Source of the DNA: Druceiella hillmani
Taxonomy: Eukaryota > Arthropoda > Insecta > Lepidoptera > Hepialidae
Direction of reading: 5' to 3'
NCBI GenBank assembly: GCA_039881145.1
Contig: JAYKKI010000061.1
Span: 10,018,001-10,082,000, forward strand
Length of the DNA: 64,000 nt
Part shown: one piece after another, positions 34,040 through 45,246 of the stretch
Numbering within the stretch: position 1 is the stretch's first letter
Layout of the letters: each line of letters begins with the position of its first letter
Made by a program: the position numbers and the translations under genes
The notes under the pieces: generated by a model
Told to the model about the DNA's origin: nothing
Seen by the model: only the letters and a program-made list of their open reading frames with translations
Database searches by the model: none

Positions 34040-35350
34040 GAGCGCATCTACGTTACAGTTTAATTTACCATGTTTATATACAATCTCATAACTATATTCT
34101 TCCAATTAAGTCGCCATCGAATTAGTCTAGAGCCAGGATCCTTGATATTCAATAACCACGTTAAAGGTCGATGATCTGTTACGATTTTAAAAGTGAAACC
34201 AAAAATATAGGGACGGAATGTTTTTACGCCGAGTAAAATGACTAAGTGTTCTTTTTCACTTGTAGGATAGTTGCCTACGGATTTATTTAGAGTTTGGAAT
34301 GCGTAGGCGTTCGGTTTATTTTTACCGATTTCGCCTTGAGATAGTATAGCTCCTACGATTTATTTTGGGGCATCTGTCGTTAGTACGAAGAGTTTAGTAA
34401 ACTAAGGATACGGGAGAAAAGGAGCAGTGGTCAATTTAGTCTTCATGAGACTAAAGGATTGCTCTTGTTCAGGGACCAATGCAATTCAGTGTCATTTTTC
34501 AGGAGTGACTTAAGGGGTTTCGTAATTTTTGAATGGTTCTCGATAATCGTCGATAGTAACCGACTAGGCCTAAAAAGGACTTTATATCCTTTGAATTTTT
34601 GGAAGTAGGAAATAGAGTGACTGCCTTTATATTTTAAGAATCCTTTTTCTTAAGAATTTACATTTATCAGGTTGTAGTTTGAGCATAACCGATTGTACAT
34701 AACCGATCGAAAACTAGCTTTAATTTTTGTATATGAGAGTCAACGTCGTGTGAATAAAGGATCGCGTCATCTAAGTAAAATAGCAGTGAAGACCTTTTAG
34801 GCCTGAAAAGACAGTATTCATACATTTTTTTAAAGAGGTTGGGCATTTTTGAGACCAAAGGGCATATCAGTGAATTTGTAATATCTTGAAACAGATCCAT
34901 TAATTGTGACAGTGAAAGCAGTTTTAGGTGCACCTTCAGCCTCAAACTTCGTCTGATGAAACTCACTGACTAGTTGTAGAGTTGAAAAATACTTAGAATG
35001 ACCTAACTGGTCTAGGATATCTATAATTAAGGGAAGAGTATAAATTCCGGAAGCAGTGACATCATTGTGTTTACGGTGGTTAATGTAAATTCTCCACTTC
35101 CTTTTTCCAGAAGCATCCAGTTTTTTAGGAACTAACCAAATCGCGGCACTCCGTGGTGGAATAGAGGGGCGAATAATATCTTGTTCGAGCATTTTCTATA
35201 TTTGAATTTCGACTTCTTCCTCATGACTTTCGGGAAAACGGTGGGATTTGGCATGGATTGGAACAACATTTCCAGTATTAATGGAGTGCTCGATGGAATT
35301 TGTGCTAGAAAGGGCTCTCCTAAGTAGAATATACCGAGTATTGAAAACAA
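34040..35350 (-). pseudogene. Ty3/gypsy reverse transcriptase and RNase H
   Basis: The minus frame 35192-34830 starts MLEQDIIRPSIPPRSAAIWL (the E..G.I+PS.SP+.SP+..V.KK block), followed by WRIYINHRKHND, LGHSKYFSTLQL and FTDMPFGLKNA. The overlapping minus frame 34966-34667 carries YLDDAILYS, with the catalytic YLDD at 34767-34778, so a frameshift falls near 34840-34900. From 34470 to 34040 the RNase H is readable: LTTDA, AILSQGEIGKNKPNAYA, TSEKEHLVILLGVKTFRPYI, TDHRPLTWLL and GSRLIRWRL. The RNase H DAS Ser is changed to Pro. This is the best-preserved part of the left-arm element. Confidence 0.88.
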
Positions 35351-36190
35351 AATTCTAATAGAACCTTGGTTTCTTCGGGATTTATAAGAGATGTCCCAAT
35401 GAGATCGATGACCTTTTTTGGAATTTATATACTATTTGTTGTTTTGACTTCATGAGTTGGAAATATAGATTTGTTCAAAGAAGTTAGTTTATCGGACAGA
35501 TCCTTATTAGGGACTTTAGATTTAGTGGTATTTAAAACAGAGATATTGATGCGGTGATTTGATTTGAGTTTGCCAATGCAATTTGCAAGGTACCTTCCAA
35601 AATACTGTGGTCAAGGATAAGCGCTTGAGTGAAATTATTAAATTCGCTAGGATCATTTCAAACAGGATATCCCATAATATTTCAGAACGCGGGGTAATAG
35701 TATAGGTCGGTTGATCAAAACTTATGGACAACGGATAAGCGTTAATGTCTCTCAGGAAGTCATTACCTAATATGCAATCATATTTAAATTTTATGTTATC
35801 ATCGAAGACATGGAATTTGTAGTCAAAATTAAGGATACTTTGCTTAAACGACTGATAAGAGTGACTAAAGTATAAATGAATACTACCTAAAGTTTTATAG
35901 TATGAGTCTTTGTCGGTAAACCTGTCAGTTTAATTTTTTCAGAGGATAGTTTCGTGTTTTTTGGTAGACTGTTAGCTTGACAACACTACTTGCACCAGTA
36001 TCGATATGGAAACGAAGTGGATTGACGGGTTATTTTTCAGGAAGGCATGAGGCAAGAGAACCTTGCTTAAAAGCGTTTTTAGTTTGTACAATGAAATAGT
36101 AGGATTAGGTATAGGATTTTGTTTAATAGAAAAGGCAGGTTGATGCTCCAAGTTAATTTTATTCAGAGAATGTGCTGGACTCAACAAAAC
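35351..36190 (-). pseudogene. Ty3/gypsy aspartic protease region
   Basis: The minus translation includes LRFHIDTGASS with the D-T-G-A active site at 35991-36002. The neighbouring frame 36187-35972 overlaps it in another register, showing a frameshift. From 35930 down to 35350 the linker to RT is decayed, though frames such as 35731-35522 remain. Upstream of 36190 no Cys-His box or capsid segment is recognisable, so gag seems lost. Confidence 0.6.
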
Positions 36191-38363
36191 AGTGACCTCG
36201 ATGAGAGGAGGTTGAGATGTGCATTTAGAATTTTTATTTTTAAAAATTAGCCTTCTAGCCGATATATAATTTTTAAGTTCAATAAACGAATGGTTTCATA
36301 AAAAACTTTGTCAGAGTTGGGACTCTGGGGAATGTAAATAATTCAGAATATTTCATAAGACAATCGAGACGATAGTGGAAGTATGCAGTGGAATAATTCA
36401 AACGCGAAGAGAATAAAAATTTCTATAATTAACAGCCTAACTAGTTTTTGCAGGTTTCGAATAAGAAATAAATACAAATAAATATACCTACAGACAAATT
36501 TTCAATATTATGATTTTGTATCTGGATTCGTTAAATCTTTTTAGAACTCTTTAGTTAAACAAACTATTGTGTTAATAAACATGTTCAAGGTCATCTGCAT
36601 CTGGTCATCTGCTAGAGATTAATGCCCATTTGATGTGCAAACAAAAATTTACCAATAGTTGAAACACCTATAGGGGCAACAACTCCCTAATGCAGACGTG
36701 GTCAAATACATTTAAAATTAGTCATATTTTGATACCTAACGTACCAAAACTCAAGCTACGCCAGCCGCGCTGAGTTTAGTGAGCCCCCACTCCTTGTATG
36801 TTAAATCAAGGAGACTCACTGTACAAAAATCCAGGTCTTGTCAATCACATATAGGTAGCAGGCCACTGGCTCTTAGAATATCATCCTTATAACAGAAAGG
36901 TATTCATTGCAATTCGTATTGTGCTATGAATTACTACAGTATAATTGCTGCTTCTCTATCCAAAATCTCCATCAGGTTATTGGCAATTTTATTAAAGGAA
37001 AAAAATATACCTCAAATAGGTAGGCTGGTCAATATAATTGGAAATTCCTGTGAGTGTTTTTTTCAGCGTTCATGTAGAGTTTAATAGTGAGAAATGTGTA
37101 AGAAAATAATCTAATTACATTCAAAACACCAACAATTTAAAAACGCATCGCAAACCTACGGTATTTATTAATGCACAAAACACACGTAAAGATAAATTTT
37201 TAAAAAATTAAATTAAATTTTGATGGCTTGTTATAACATTTATTAATTTATTGATAATATTTTTTTGTCGATCTCTGACATAACAATAACTGAAAGTATT
37301 AAGTTGGGAACTAATAAACTCGCTACTTATTTGCAACGATTTCTGGAGTATTACAGATATCTTTTATCCTGTGTTTAATTAGGTAATTGCCTGTCGACCA
37401 GTAAAGTAAAAACATATTAGAGAAAAGTTTTCTACGATATTTAGAGTGGTTTTAGTTCAAGAATTGTTAATAAGACGGAAAGCTACAGAAGCAACACGCA
37501 ATATACGCACAACGATTTCTGAAGGTGTTTTTTAATTTCATAAATCGTGTTACACATATACCAAATTACAGAAAAAAAATCTATTAAAACACAATTAGAT
37601 AATTAAGAAGGTTTTAGTCTCGACTTCTGTCTGTCTCAACGACAAAACAACCCTTAAATGAAATGAAAATGGTGTAAAGAGTTTTAATGTTAGAGGAAAG
37701 TATTGAGATTTTTGAAGTAAAACTTCTTTGCGCTTGATGAGAGTAAAATGTCAAAGTTGAATTTCGTGCAACGTTTTTCACGCAATATTTTATGCAAAGT
37801 CGCACATATAGTGCACGCACTAAAAATACATCTCAACTTCCTTCAGCCGCATTTAGCTTTGATCTCGTGCTAGAATCGCGACTGTTTTTTTCATTGACAA
37901 TTATCTGTGTAAATTTATACGAAGATTTTATAAGATGTTTACGTCGATTCGTAATGACATTTTATTAACTTTTCTGAATTTGTAGTATTTCTTATACAAA
38001 TTTAGTACAATCTATTGACTAACACGTAATTTATTTTTTCAATATTTAACTTAACGTATTTATCTTGTCAATGGGCATTATGGAACGTTGAAGTATACGC
38101 GTGCGCGAAAAGAAAGGAACAAAAATGTGCATAGTATTAGAAAAAAGGCAAGATGTGGGCGCTCGCACGGGTATAAACGAGAGAGACGTATCAACGCGAA
38201 AGAATAAGAGTGTGTGTATGAACGCGTTTCAGAAATAGATATTGATATCCTACTTAGTTTGCTGTGAGTGATGTCCATTTTGAAGTAAAAGTGTCTAATA
38301 TTAGTTTGTGTGCTATATCTGTATCTACAGTGAGTAATATTTATAGCTAATTAATGTTTATTT
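36191..38363. other. Arm-internal region, mostly unassigned
   Basis: No gene supported. 36630-36690 and 36697-36880 resemble parts of 58130-58200 and 59155-59230, but in the same orientation rather than inverted. 37614-37820 (minus) has no known motif. The block has no simple inverted counterpart in the right arm. Confidence 0.5.
36625..36880 (+). repeat. Fragment related to the 57.5-59.2 kb transposon region
   Basis: GCAAACAAAAATTTACCAAT then AGTTGAAAC..CCTATAGGGGCA resembles 58146-58190; GCAGACGTGGTCAAATACAT and GGCCACTGGCTCTTAGA recur at 59156 and 59202. Orientation is direct, unlike the surrounding arms, so this is a separate insertion of the same repeat family. Confidence 0.6.
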
Positions 38364-38376
38364 CTCTCTCTCTCTG
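38364..38376. repeat. (TC)n microsatellite at arm block edge
   Basis: Short TC run; the corresponding site in the right arm is the longer (GA)n tract at 57494-57521. Inverted homology stops on one side of it in both arms. Confidence 0.8.
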
Positions 38377-38639
38377 CCGTTTTACCTCTTACTATATATT
38401 TAAAAATCGAAGTTTTGATCGCCAAAGAATTTTCACTTCTGTCGCGTGTACTGAGTTGCAGGCGCTCAAAACTTTTTCAAAACTTGAAACAGTTTTCTTT
38501 TTATAAATAATTATGTAAAAAGCAATATAACGCTAACTAATTTTTTGACATAAACTTAAAACGAACCTCTAATGAATTAGCGTCTGTAGATAGAATATTT
38601 AAAAAACTCTTATGACACAGGTTTGATTTTCGTTATTTA

Positions 38640-38865
38640 AAACATAGACATCCAGCCAATATCTCGGTTGATGATAATATTATTATAATGATTTATTGTT
38701 TAAAACCTTATATACCCAGTCAATATCTGAGGTTTATAATAATATTTCCATCGTAATTTATTGTTTAAATTTAAGCACCCAGCCAACATATGAGGTTCAT
38801 GATAAGATTACCATCATGATGTATTGTTTAAAAATTTAGACATTCATCTGACATCTGTGGTATGT
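38640..38865. repeat. Minisatellite, about 63-bp unit, three copies (left arm)
   Basis: Units contain CCAGCCAATATCT (or CCAGTCAATATCT, CCAGCCAACATAT), GATAATATTATTA and TTATTGTTTAAA. The right arm has four such units in inverted orientation at 56937-57205. Confidence 0.82.
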
Positions 38866-39303
38866 ACTAAATTATAAATTAACAAATATGAACTTGAAGT
38901 AATCAAATCGAAAAAAAAAATTTGACTTCTACAGTTTGTAATTATAGATTTTTAGCGTTATTGAAACTACCTGTTGTTCAACTTATATATGTACGGATGT
39001 GCATGGTAAACGCGACTGTTGCATATAAACTTTTTAATAATAATAAATTATTAATTTTCATAGTCATTAATATTATTATTCTGGTTGTATTTAATGAATT
39101 AACTCATTTCAAACATAAACATTTTTTCAAGATATACGATGCTCATAATTTTTGATCGACATAACTTATCACTAATATTTCTGATTTTTCTTGTCAACGG
39201 TTTTCAAGATCTTGAGAGACAGCAATTTCAAATAAAAGATATCTAAATGAAAATGTTACCTTCTCTCAATAAAGGATTAAATTAAAGGAAGAATATTTTT
39301 AAT

Positions 39304-39524
39304 TCAGCAGGTAATGATAGGATAAATAATCATTGTACCCTCCAAAAGATGAACAAACCTGGTACGGTGCGCACAGTAGTTATTGTTCAAATACCTGATA
39401 CGATCTTGAGGGCATCTAACGTCATATTCATTACCACGAAGCTGCTTTGTATTGCAGCGCACTGCTGACAGGACGTACTTCTCACTTAGCAAAACTCCCC
39501 CGCATTGGAAATCATGCCCTGTTC
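39304..39524 (-). pseudogene. Serine protease exon with lost catalytic His (left arm)
   Basis: A minus-strand acceptor TTTATTGTAG| (AG at 39525-39526) opens a frame reading HDFQCGGVLLSEKYVLSAVRC. This matches the F-x-C-G-G-x-L-I...Y-V-L-T-A-A-H-C block of S1A proteases, but the catalytic His is Arg (AHC to VRC). After NTKQL the sequence jumps to NEYDVRCPQD, which resembles a later G-E-Y-D block, so a piece is missing. The exon ends in a stop at 39304-39306 with no donor. It is inactive and pseudogenic. The mirror copy at 55958-56155 keeps AHC. Confidence 0.68.
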
Positions 39525-39784
39525 CTACAATAAACAAAATTTGTTTATACAGAAAAAAAGAAAGAAACGTAATTTTTTTCATTTTATGATTTAGTTGCCG
39601 ATTCTCAATCACTCTTTAAAATTTGGTCACTGACCAAAATTTATTCTGTATACGAACATTTAAAAAATGTATTCAAAAGAAAAATTTTTAAAATTTTATT
39701 CATTTTCTTTATAAGATACCATTGGTATAATGCATATGTATTGCATAACAGCTCACAAATCATTTAGCTACAATCAAGAAGAAT

Positions 39785-40066
39785 TTAAAATTATCAAAAT
39801 AAAGCCGGCCATGTGCGAGTCGAACTCACTTATTGAGGGTTTTTTTCCACAGATAATTAACCAACTTAATTTTGTAGCTCACCAACAATAATTGAATCCG
39901 ATATATAAACGTTTATGGTAACTAAGACTTCGTTAAGAGCCATGGTGACAAAACTTTGTTAAGAGGGAAAATGCATTTTTAAGGTTTTGGCTGGCATTTT
40001 ATGTGAATCCATAGATAGTGTCCGTAATCCATAGGTAGATAGACTTGTTCCTTTTCTTTAACCCAA
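39785..40066 (+). repeat. Lepidopteran dispersed repeat (GCCGGCC family)
   Basis: AAAGCCGGCCATGTGCGAGT then CGAACTCAC..TTGAGGGTTTTT is a variant of an abundant moth and butterfly repeat with this opening. The inverted partner ends at 55685. Confidence 0.65.
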
Positions 40067-40120
40067 AAAATACAATATTTTTTACAATTACAGTGTTGCA
40101 AATAAAGTAGATTTTGCGTT

Positions 40121-40745
40121 ATGTTCATTAAGAAGTATATTACGTATTCAGTGATTATTGACGTGTATGGGTGCAACAAGTTCTTATCGGCTATAATAAA
40201 TAATAAAACGGGCGCTGCTACGAAGATCACAGGTATTTATAGAACTTATGATGTTGGTAAAGAATATTTTGTCAACTCTGTAAAATTGTATCTAGAAAAC
40301 AACTGAATGTGAAAGATCATATTATTACTGATGACTATAATATTAAAATCTTTAGTTATGACGGAGTAACTGATCAATTTCTAAATATTTTTTTTAAATG
40401 CTGCCTGAACTCCGTACTTCAAATGCATAACAAGACCTTGTGCAATTGGTGGTAATGGTTTATATATAGGTAATATGTACGTTAGATCAGATCTGAAGAA
40501 TATTCAATCCTATTTTAAGGTAAGGTTTTCACAGATCGTTTGCATTTTATAGTAAAAGTAAATAAGGAAATAATCAGTTATGCAAAAATGCGAATTTTTG
40601 ATTACAATAAAATAAATATTAGTGATCAAATAATTTGGAAAAATCAAATCAATATACATGAGCCAGATGAGACTGTGAATTTACTAGTGAAGTATATAAA
40701 ATTACCTATAAATAAATCATACGTAAAATTAGCTAAAAGATAAAA
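40121..40745 (+). pseudogene. LINE endonuclease domain remnant
   Basis: Frame 40121-40306 includes TKITGIYRTYD, equivalent to the A-I-Y-R-S/P block of LINE endonucleases. Then DYNINIFS (GDFN block, Gly changed), VRSDLKNI (the D-H-I/V-F block region) and frame 40540-40743 with YAKMRIFDYNKIN..LVKYIKLPINKSY. Endonuclease would nick target DNA. Interrupted by stops near 40304, 40450 and 40530. Confidence 0.6.
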
Positions 40746-41039
40746 AATAAAAATCAACCTATTAAACTTTAATGATTTCTATATTTGAGTTGGTCTAAGG
40801 ATATGGGTAATAACTTTTTAAAACTAGAGTAAATCCAATATCGTAAGATTCTAAATAAAGTTATTAAATTAGCTAAGAAAGTTTGAAAAAAAAGAAATAT
40901 TATATAACTGTAAAGATAACAAAATTGTGTGATTGTGTTAAATTCAAGATAGGACAAAATGATAAAGGAACTGGTAATATTGATTACTTAATGTGCAATG
41001 ATATTAAAATATCTGCTAATAAACAAATTTTTGATAATT

Positions 41040-42100
41040 AAATTAAATATTTTAGTAATATAGGAGTGGATTTGGCAACAAGAATAGATAAAAAAATCTT
41101 AAATGAAAACCATTATCTCAAACTCTAGTATTAACTTAACTCCAACAAATAGAGAAGAAATTAAAATAACTATAAAACAATTACGTAGAAGATAAAGCTG
41201 GCGGTATAGGTGGTGTAAATAGTAGGGTACTTAAGTTTTTGAATAATAAATTAGACCCTCTTTAATATATTTTTAATCAGGGTATCTGGCCAAATGCGTC
41301 AAAATCAGCCAAAATTATAGCAATTTTTAAATCTAGAGATAAATATTTCAAAACTAATTATAGACCTATATAGTTAATATGGAATATTTCTAAACTAATT
41401 TAAAACAAACATTTAGATACTGATTGCTCTACTATTATTTAATATTTAGATCTCGCGTAAAAGAGTTTGAGAGGGTTAATCGTTCAATTTTATTAGATGA
41501 AATGAAAGTATTTGAAATAAGGGTGTTGTCCTGAAATTGGTAAAGTAACTACTACCAACTAAATTTTAACACATTAAGACCTGTTCGTCAGGTCTTCAGG
41601 TAGTTACTTGAAGAACAGGTCTTAATGTGTTAAAATTAATAATAATACTAATTAATGTGAGTGTAAATATGATGGCTTTTGTTTATGTACCGCAAGGTAA
41701 AATTGTTCGTTCAATTTTATTTATTTTGTATGTTAATGACAATTTTAATTATTTTCTTCCATGCACTGATGATATAACTGTTTAATGTTTTGGAAAAATG
41801 TTTTCCGAAGTACGGAGTAGAATTTCTTAATGGTTAAACTGTTTAAGTATTTGGCTCGGTGCTAACCAGTTATCTCTTAATATAGATAAAACTACATTAA
41901 TCACTTTTCGTTTTCATAAAGATAGTGCACACAAAAATTTAACAGTATTTATTGTATTATATATTATATTACAATATTAAAAATATTTAGGTATTTATAT
42001 ACATAGCTGTTTGAAGGGGAACTATCATATTAAAAAGATGATTAACAAATTAAGTTTTATTTATCTAATATGCAGTATACTTTACTGTTTTAATCTATAG
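41040..42100 (+). pseudogene. LINE reverse transcriptase remnant
   Basis: Readable blocks in order: YFSNIGVDLATRI; a broken AGGI..VNSRVLKFLNNKLDPL; KSAKIIAIFKSRDKYFKTNYRPI; VPQGKIVRSILFILYVND, where the usual G-S-x-L-G-P is altered; a shifted FADD-like CTDDIT; LGANQLSLNIDKTTLITF; and YLGIYIHSCLKGNYHI. This is the standard order of LINE RT motifs. A 25-bp hairpin lies inside at 41562-41637. Confidence 0.72.
41562..41637. repeat. Perfect 25-bp hairpin inside the LINE RT
   Basis: 41562-41586 and 41613-41637 are exact reverse complements with a 26-nt loop. The pairing partly resumes outside: AAGTAACTAC just before the stem matches GTAGTTACTT within the loop. Confidence 0.93.
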
Positions 42101-42109
42101 TTTAATTTA

Positions 42110-42415
42110 TCTTGACTGTAGTATACTTTTCACAGGCATAAAAATATCGTAAATTTCGGAGAAATTATGAGATGTAGTTTCCAGATTTTTGCAATTCCGA
42201 AATTCCATAAGGCACTCGAAGCTAATATATTGTAATGTTTCCGTCGAAATATTGTTAAGTATTGATATTGCGATACATGAGGATTGATGTAATCTTTGAG
42301 CGAGCCAAATTTCAAGTTTTTCTGTGAAACAGAATAAAAAAAACGACTCTGACACCAAGACGGACGAACATGTGATTGATGTTATAAGGGTTCCTTTTTT
42401 TTCTTTTTGTCATGC
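42110..42415 (+). repeat. Lepidopteran-type dispersed repeat, copy 3 (diverged)
   Basis: It ends with GACTCTGACACCAAGACGGA then CGAACATGTGATTGATGTTA and ATAAGGGTTCCTTTTTTTTC, similar to the closing part of the 17.9 and 22.8 kb copies (GACAGACGGAC..TATAAG.GTTCC). Confidence 0.55.
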
Positions 42416-44336
42416 TGAACTCTCACATAGTCTGATTTACTTTCTTAAATTATATCAGATTATTAAACATAATATTTTGTTATTAGTAAATTACCATTAA
42501 TTAAATTAATAGTAATTTAATTTCAATCTGTTTTATTGTAATCATGCCATTTTTAACTGTTGTACTATACGTATCACTGTTTAGGTTCAAATTAGTACAA
42601 CTTAATTTTTACGGTGTATACAAACTAAACAATATTATAAGATAGCAACGCCATCCAGGGAAACTCGAAGAGATCTGCCTTTTTGCCTCTGAAAATTTTA
42701 TTTTTATTAGCCGGGCCGCAGTTGTGTTTCAGCAACAAGTAGACGTTCTAGTGGCGATATGGTGCCTCCGCATTAAAGTATCCCGCTCTATCTGCAAGTG
42801 CATAAGGATCCATCGGGCAGCATATCTGTATGTAAAATTAATCAATTTCCAACATTATTTACATAATAATGAAATGCTATTCAGTAAGTCGTTTCCATTT
42901 AGTTTTTTAAATGTATTTGATTAAAGGAAAATTCATATTTCCGCTAGTACATTGAATGAAAATGGAGATCGACAAGAAAGTAGGAAAAATTGTATCGTTT
43001 TCAAGTCAGATCAGTATTGAGGGTGCTACTATTTCGCGAATTCTCCATATTAGATTACCATTTTATCCTTATCCTATATATTTTAATATCACATATTATC
43101 GTATCTTAATGGGACATTGAAATCAGTGACATAAACTAGTTAAATCAAGACTGAGCTTTCTAATAGACCATGCAAAATGAATTTAACATCGTTTCGAATA
43201 AATATTTATCCACATTTTATTTCAATTTATCTTCAATAACTGGTAGGTGCTTAACTATCTAACTTTTTGGATCATTTATGGAGTGTTGTTAAAAATAATG
43301 TAGAAGTCCATTATTGACAACTTAGATGGAATGTTGATATAAAAGTATTTTTAATTGATTATTTATTTGTATCATTAAAGCTAGGTGTGCATCAATACTT
43401 ATTGATATCTACATAAAATAAAATGGTTCAAAAGTATTAATAAATTCTCGATGGCTAAATTATCCACATTTATATTTAAGGTACTGATGATAAAATACCG
43501 ATTTCAGAAAACAAATATTACAAAATGTCTACTTTTATATTAAAATTTTACAAAAAATAGTCAAATTTTAATATAAAATTAGACACTTTATAATATTTCT
43601 TTTCTGAATCGCATTTTATAGATAAAATGCTCAAATATCTGTATCAACGTTCATTAGTATAACTGTCTCATGAATGCTTAAAATATGCTTTGATAAAATT
43701 GATACTCGGTAATGTTTGCTTAGAAAGTTCCAGGAATAAAATAAAAGCGAATAACGTAAGCTGACAATGTTAAACAATAAGGTCGAACTATGCTCTACAC
43801 TATATATTTCTAGTGAAATGTAAGCCTATGTGCACATTAATTTTTATGTTGCAATAAAATATTTTTAAGCTTATAAAGTATTAGTATTATTAGGTTCTTA
43901 AACAGTCGTTACTACGTACAACGCACCACATTTTCTATTGAAACCTTTACCTCGGTATCAAATATCAGTTGGCAACTAAGAGTCCCGCTTTCACAAATAG
44001 ATGAATTAATAAATACATGGAAAAATAAATAAATTTACACTGGGGAATTGACAGGTGAGTTTATTAATTGCCATACCAATCATTTCATGTAACATTCATA
44101 CTTACGGCAAAATGCCTGCGTATACTTCGAATTATATAATTTATTACTTGAAATAATAGTTTTATATTTTTTTGTGAATTAAACAAATTATCCAATAACA
44201 AATTATTTCGGTATATGAATTTTATTTTATTGGAAAGTTAAGCTTTAGTAATATTTTATCGCAATGTATATTGAGAAGATCTATCGCGTAATAATTTTCT
44301 CTAAGAGTAATTTTTATCGTTACTCATTTAATTAAC
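42416..44336. other. AT-rich spacer with fold-back element
   Basis: No gene supported. A slightly GC-richer patch at 42705-42830 has no recognisable product. The fold-back element is listed separately. 42632-42700 resembles 20815-20880. Confidence 0.5.
43465..43650. mobile_element. Fold-back (MITE-like) element
   Basis: The core stem is perfect: 43533-43548 (TTTTATATTAAAATTT) pairs with 43563-43578. It continues imperfectly outward through ACAAATATTACAAAATGTCT with AGACACTTTATAATATTTCT and TTTCAGAAAA with TTTTCTGAA, to about 43495 and 43612. Long imperfect self-complementarity without an ORF is typical of a hairpin MITE. Ends and target-site duplication are not defined. Confidence 0.6.
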
Positions 44337-45246
44337 CTAAACGTAACGTAACTTAGTTGTTTCGTTTTCAGTCCAGCCACAGTGAATTTTCCGCAGTAGT
44401 TGCGAGTGATATCTGAGATAGAATCGAGACGCATCCAAAAAAAAAGAATCCACCTTGTCCCGCCCTAACTGCCAGCATAATGCGGTCGTAAATGATTTTT
44501 GTTCACGAGTCAGTAGTGGGACATTGCGAGTAACAATTGCTGCCATTTCTGCAATGTTGTACTGGGTGTTCATTAAATGAGATACACTTCGATTTGGCAA
44601 ACACATATTGAAATGACTGAGTGGTAAGTTGGCAAAGACAACGCAAAGATCGTCGATAGCAATCAACGCTTCATTGTACATAGCGTCGCAGAATATAATA
44701 ATTAGATCGTTCCACCGTGTACATTGAAGCTTTGTGTTCATCCCACAACGTATCTGCTCGTCCCGGGAAACATGTAGTCAACACTATGGCGAATAGTAGA
44801 CGAATTTGTGTTGCTGTACGGCCCAATGCTGCTTCAGCAAGCACATCGTCCTAGTGAGTGTCGTCTTCGAGCAAGCCGAGTGCAAGGCACGCATCTTTAT
44901 ATATTGAATACTGTTGTTCATTCGTTTTGCGTATATATTGAAATGACAATGGGCCGGTGACATTAACAAACAACAGTCGCAGATAGAAGCGCTCAGTCTG
45001 CCTTGGATTGACTGTATATACTCGACCCAAAATAGTTGAATAGCCAGGGCACACATCAATTGGTGTGCCTTGTTTGCGGGGCATCATTCAAATGAGGAGC
45101 ATTGACATTGGTATTATGAATTTGAAACACAGCCATATCGCTGCCTTTGTTCATACACTTGGAAATGTATTTAATGGACTTCACCGAACTGCAGAACTCA
45201 ACATTAATATCAGCCTTGAATGTTTTGCTCAGCACAGGCGCAATTT
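44337..45246 (-). pseudogene. Helitron post-Rep and helicase N-terminal region
   Basis: 45245-45060 reads KTFKADINVEFCSSVKSIKY then KGSDMAVFQI. Frame 45087-44851 reads GRVYTVNPRQTERFYLRLLF then NVTGPLSFQ and LALGLLEDDTH, with another deletion at the join. 44850-44760 (AEAALGRTATQIRLLFAIVL) continues, and frame 44741-44337 gives MYNEALIAIDDLCVVFANLP, PNRS and NVPLLTREQKS, the start of the PIF1-type helicase. It reaches SFFLDA and then breaks exactly where the Walker A motif (PGGTGKT) should be, and the element ends soon after. Confidence 0.82.

Larger units (their letters stand above)
31900..36190 (-). mobile_element. Errantivirus-like endogenous retroelement, left-arm remnant
   Basis: On the minus strand the order is protease (36.0 kb), RT (35.2-34.6), RNase H (34.5-34.0), integrase N-part (33.9-33.5), env C-terminal half (33.5-32.46) and a candidate 3' LTR (32.27-31.9). 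Ty3/gypsy pol plus an env resembling baculovirus F protein is the errantivirus layout of insects. Gag is not recognisable. Integrase C-part and env N-part are missing here but occur in the right arm. Many stops and frameshifts make it a relic. Confidence 0.75.
28294..40066 (+). repeat. Left arm of large inverted repeat
   Basis: Read in reverse complement, blocks of this arm match 55395-63420. Checked anchors: 28320-28440 with 63270-63410; 28590-28945 with 62765-63115; 29920-30120 with 62475-62660; 30360-30450 with 62255-62345; 30560-31880 with 61080-62230; 31890-32300 with 60645-61070; 38370-38600 with 57300-57480; 38640-38910 with 56860-57205; 39300-39640 with 55860-56155; 39785-40066 with 55395-55685. 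Divergence looks like roughly 10-20%. The arm is longer than its partner because of a Harbinger segment (28.95-29.9 kb) and retained retroelement sequence (32.3-36.2 kb). Confidence 0.92.
40100..42100 (+). mobile_element. Decayed LINE (endonuclease plus RT)
   Basis: Translation across several frames gives an apurinic-endonuclease-like N-part (40121-40745) and an RT (about 41040-42100), the ORF2 layout of Jockey/CR1-type LINEs. Many stops and frameshifts are present. The element seems 5'-truncated, since the endonuclease starts in mid-domain, and its 3' end is not clear. It starts just inside the inner end of the left arm. Confidence 0.72.
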
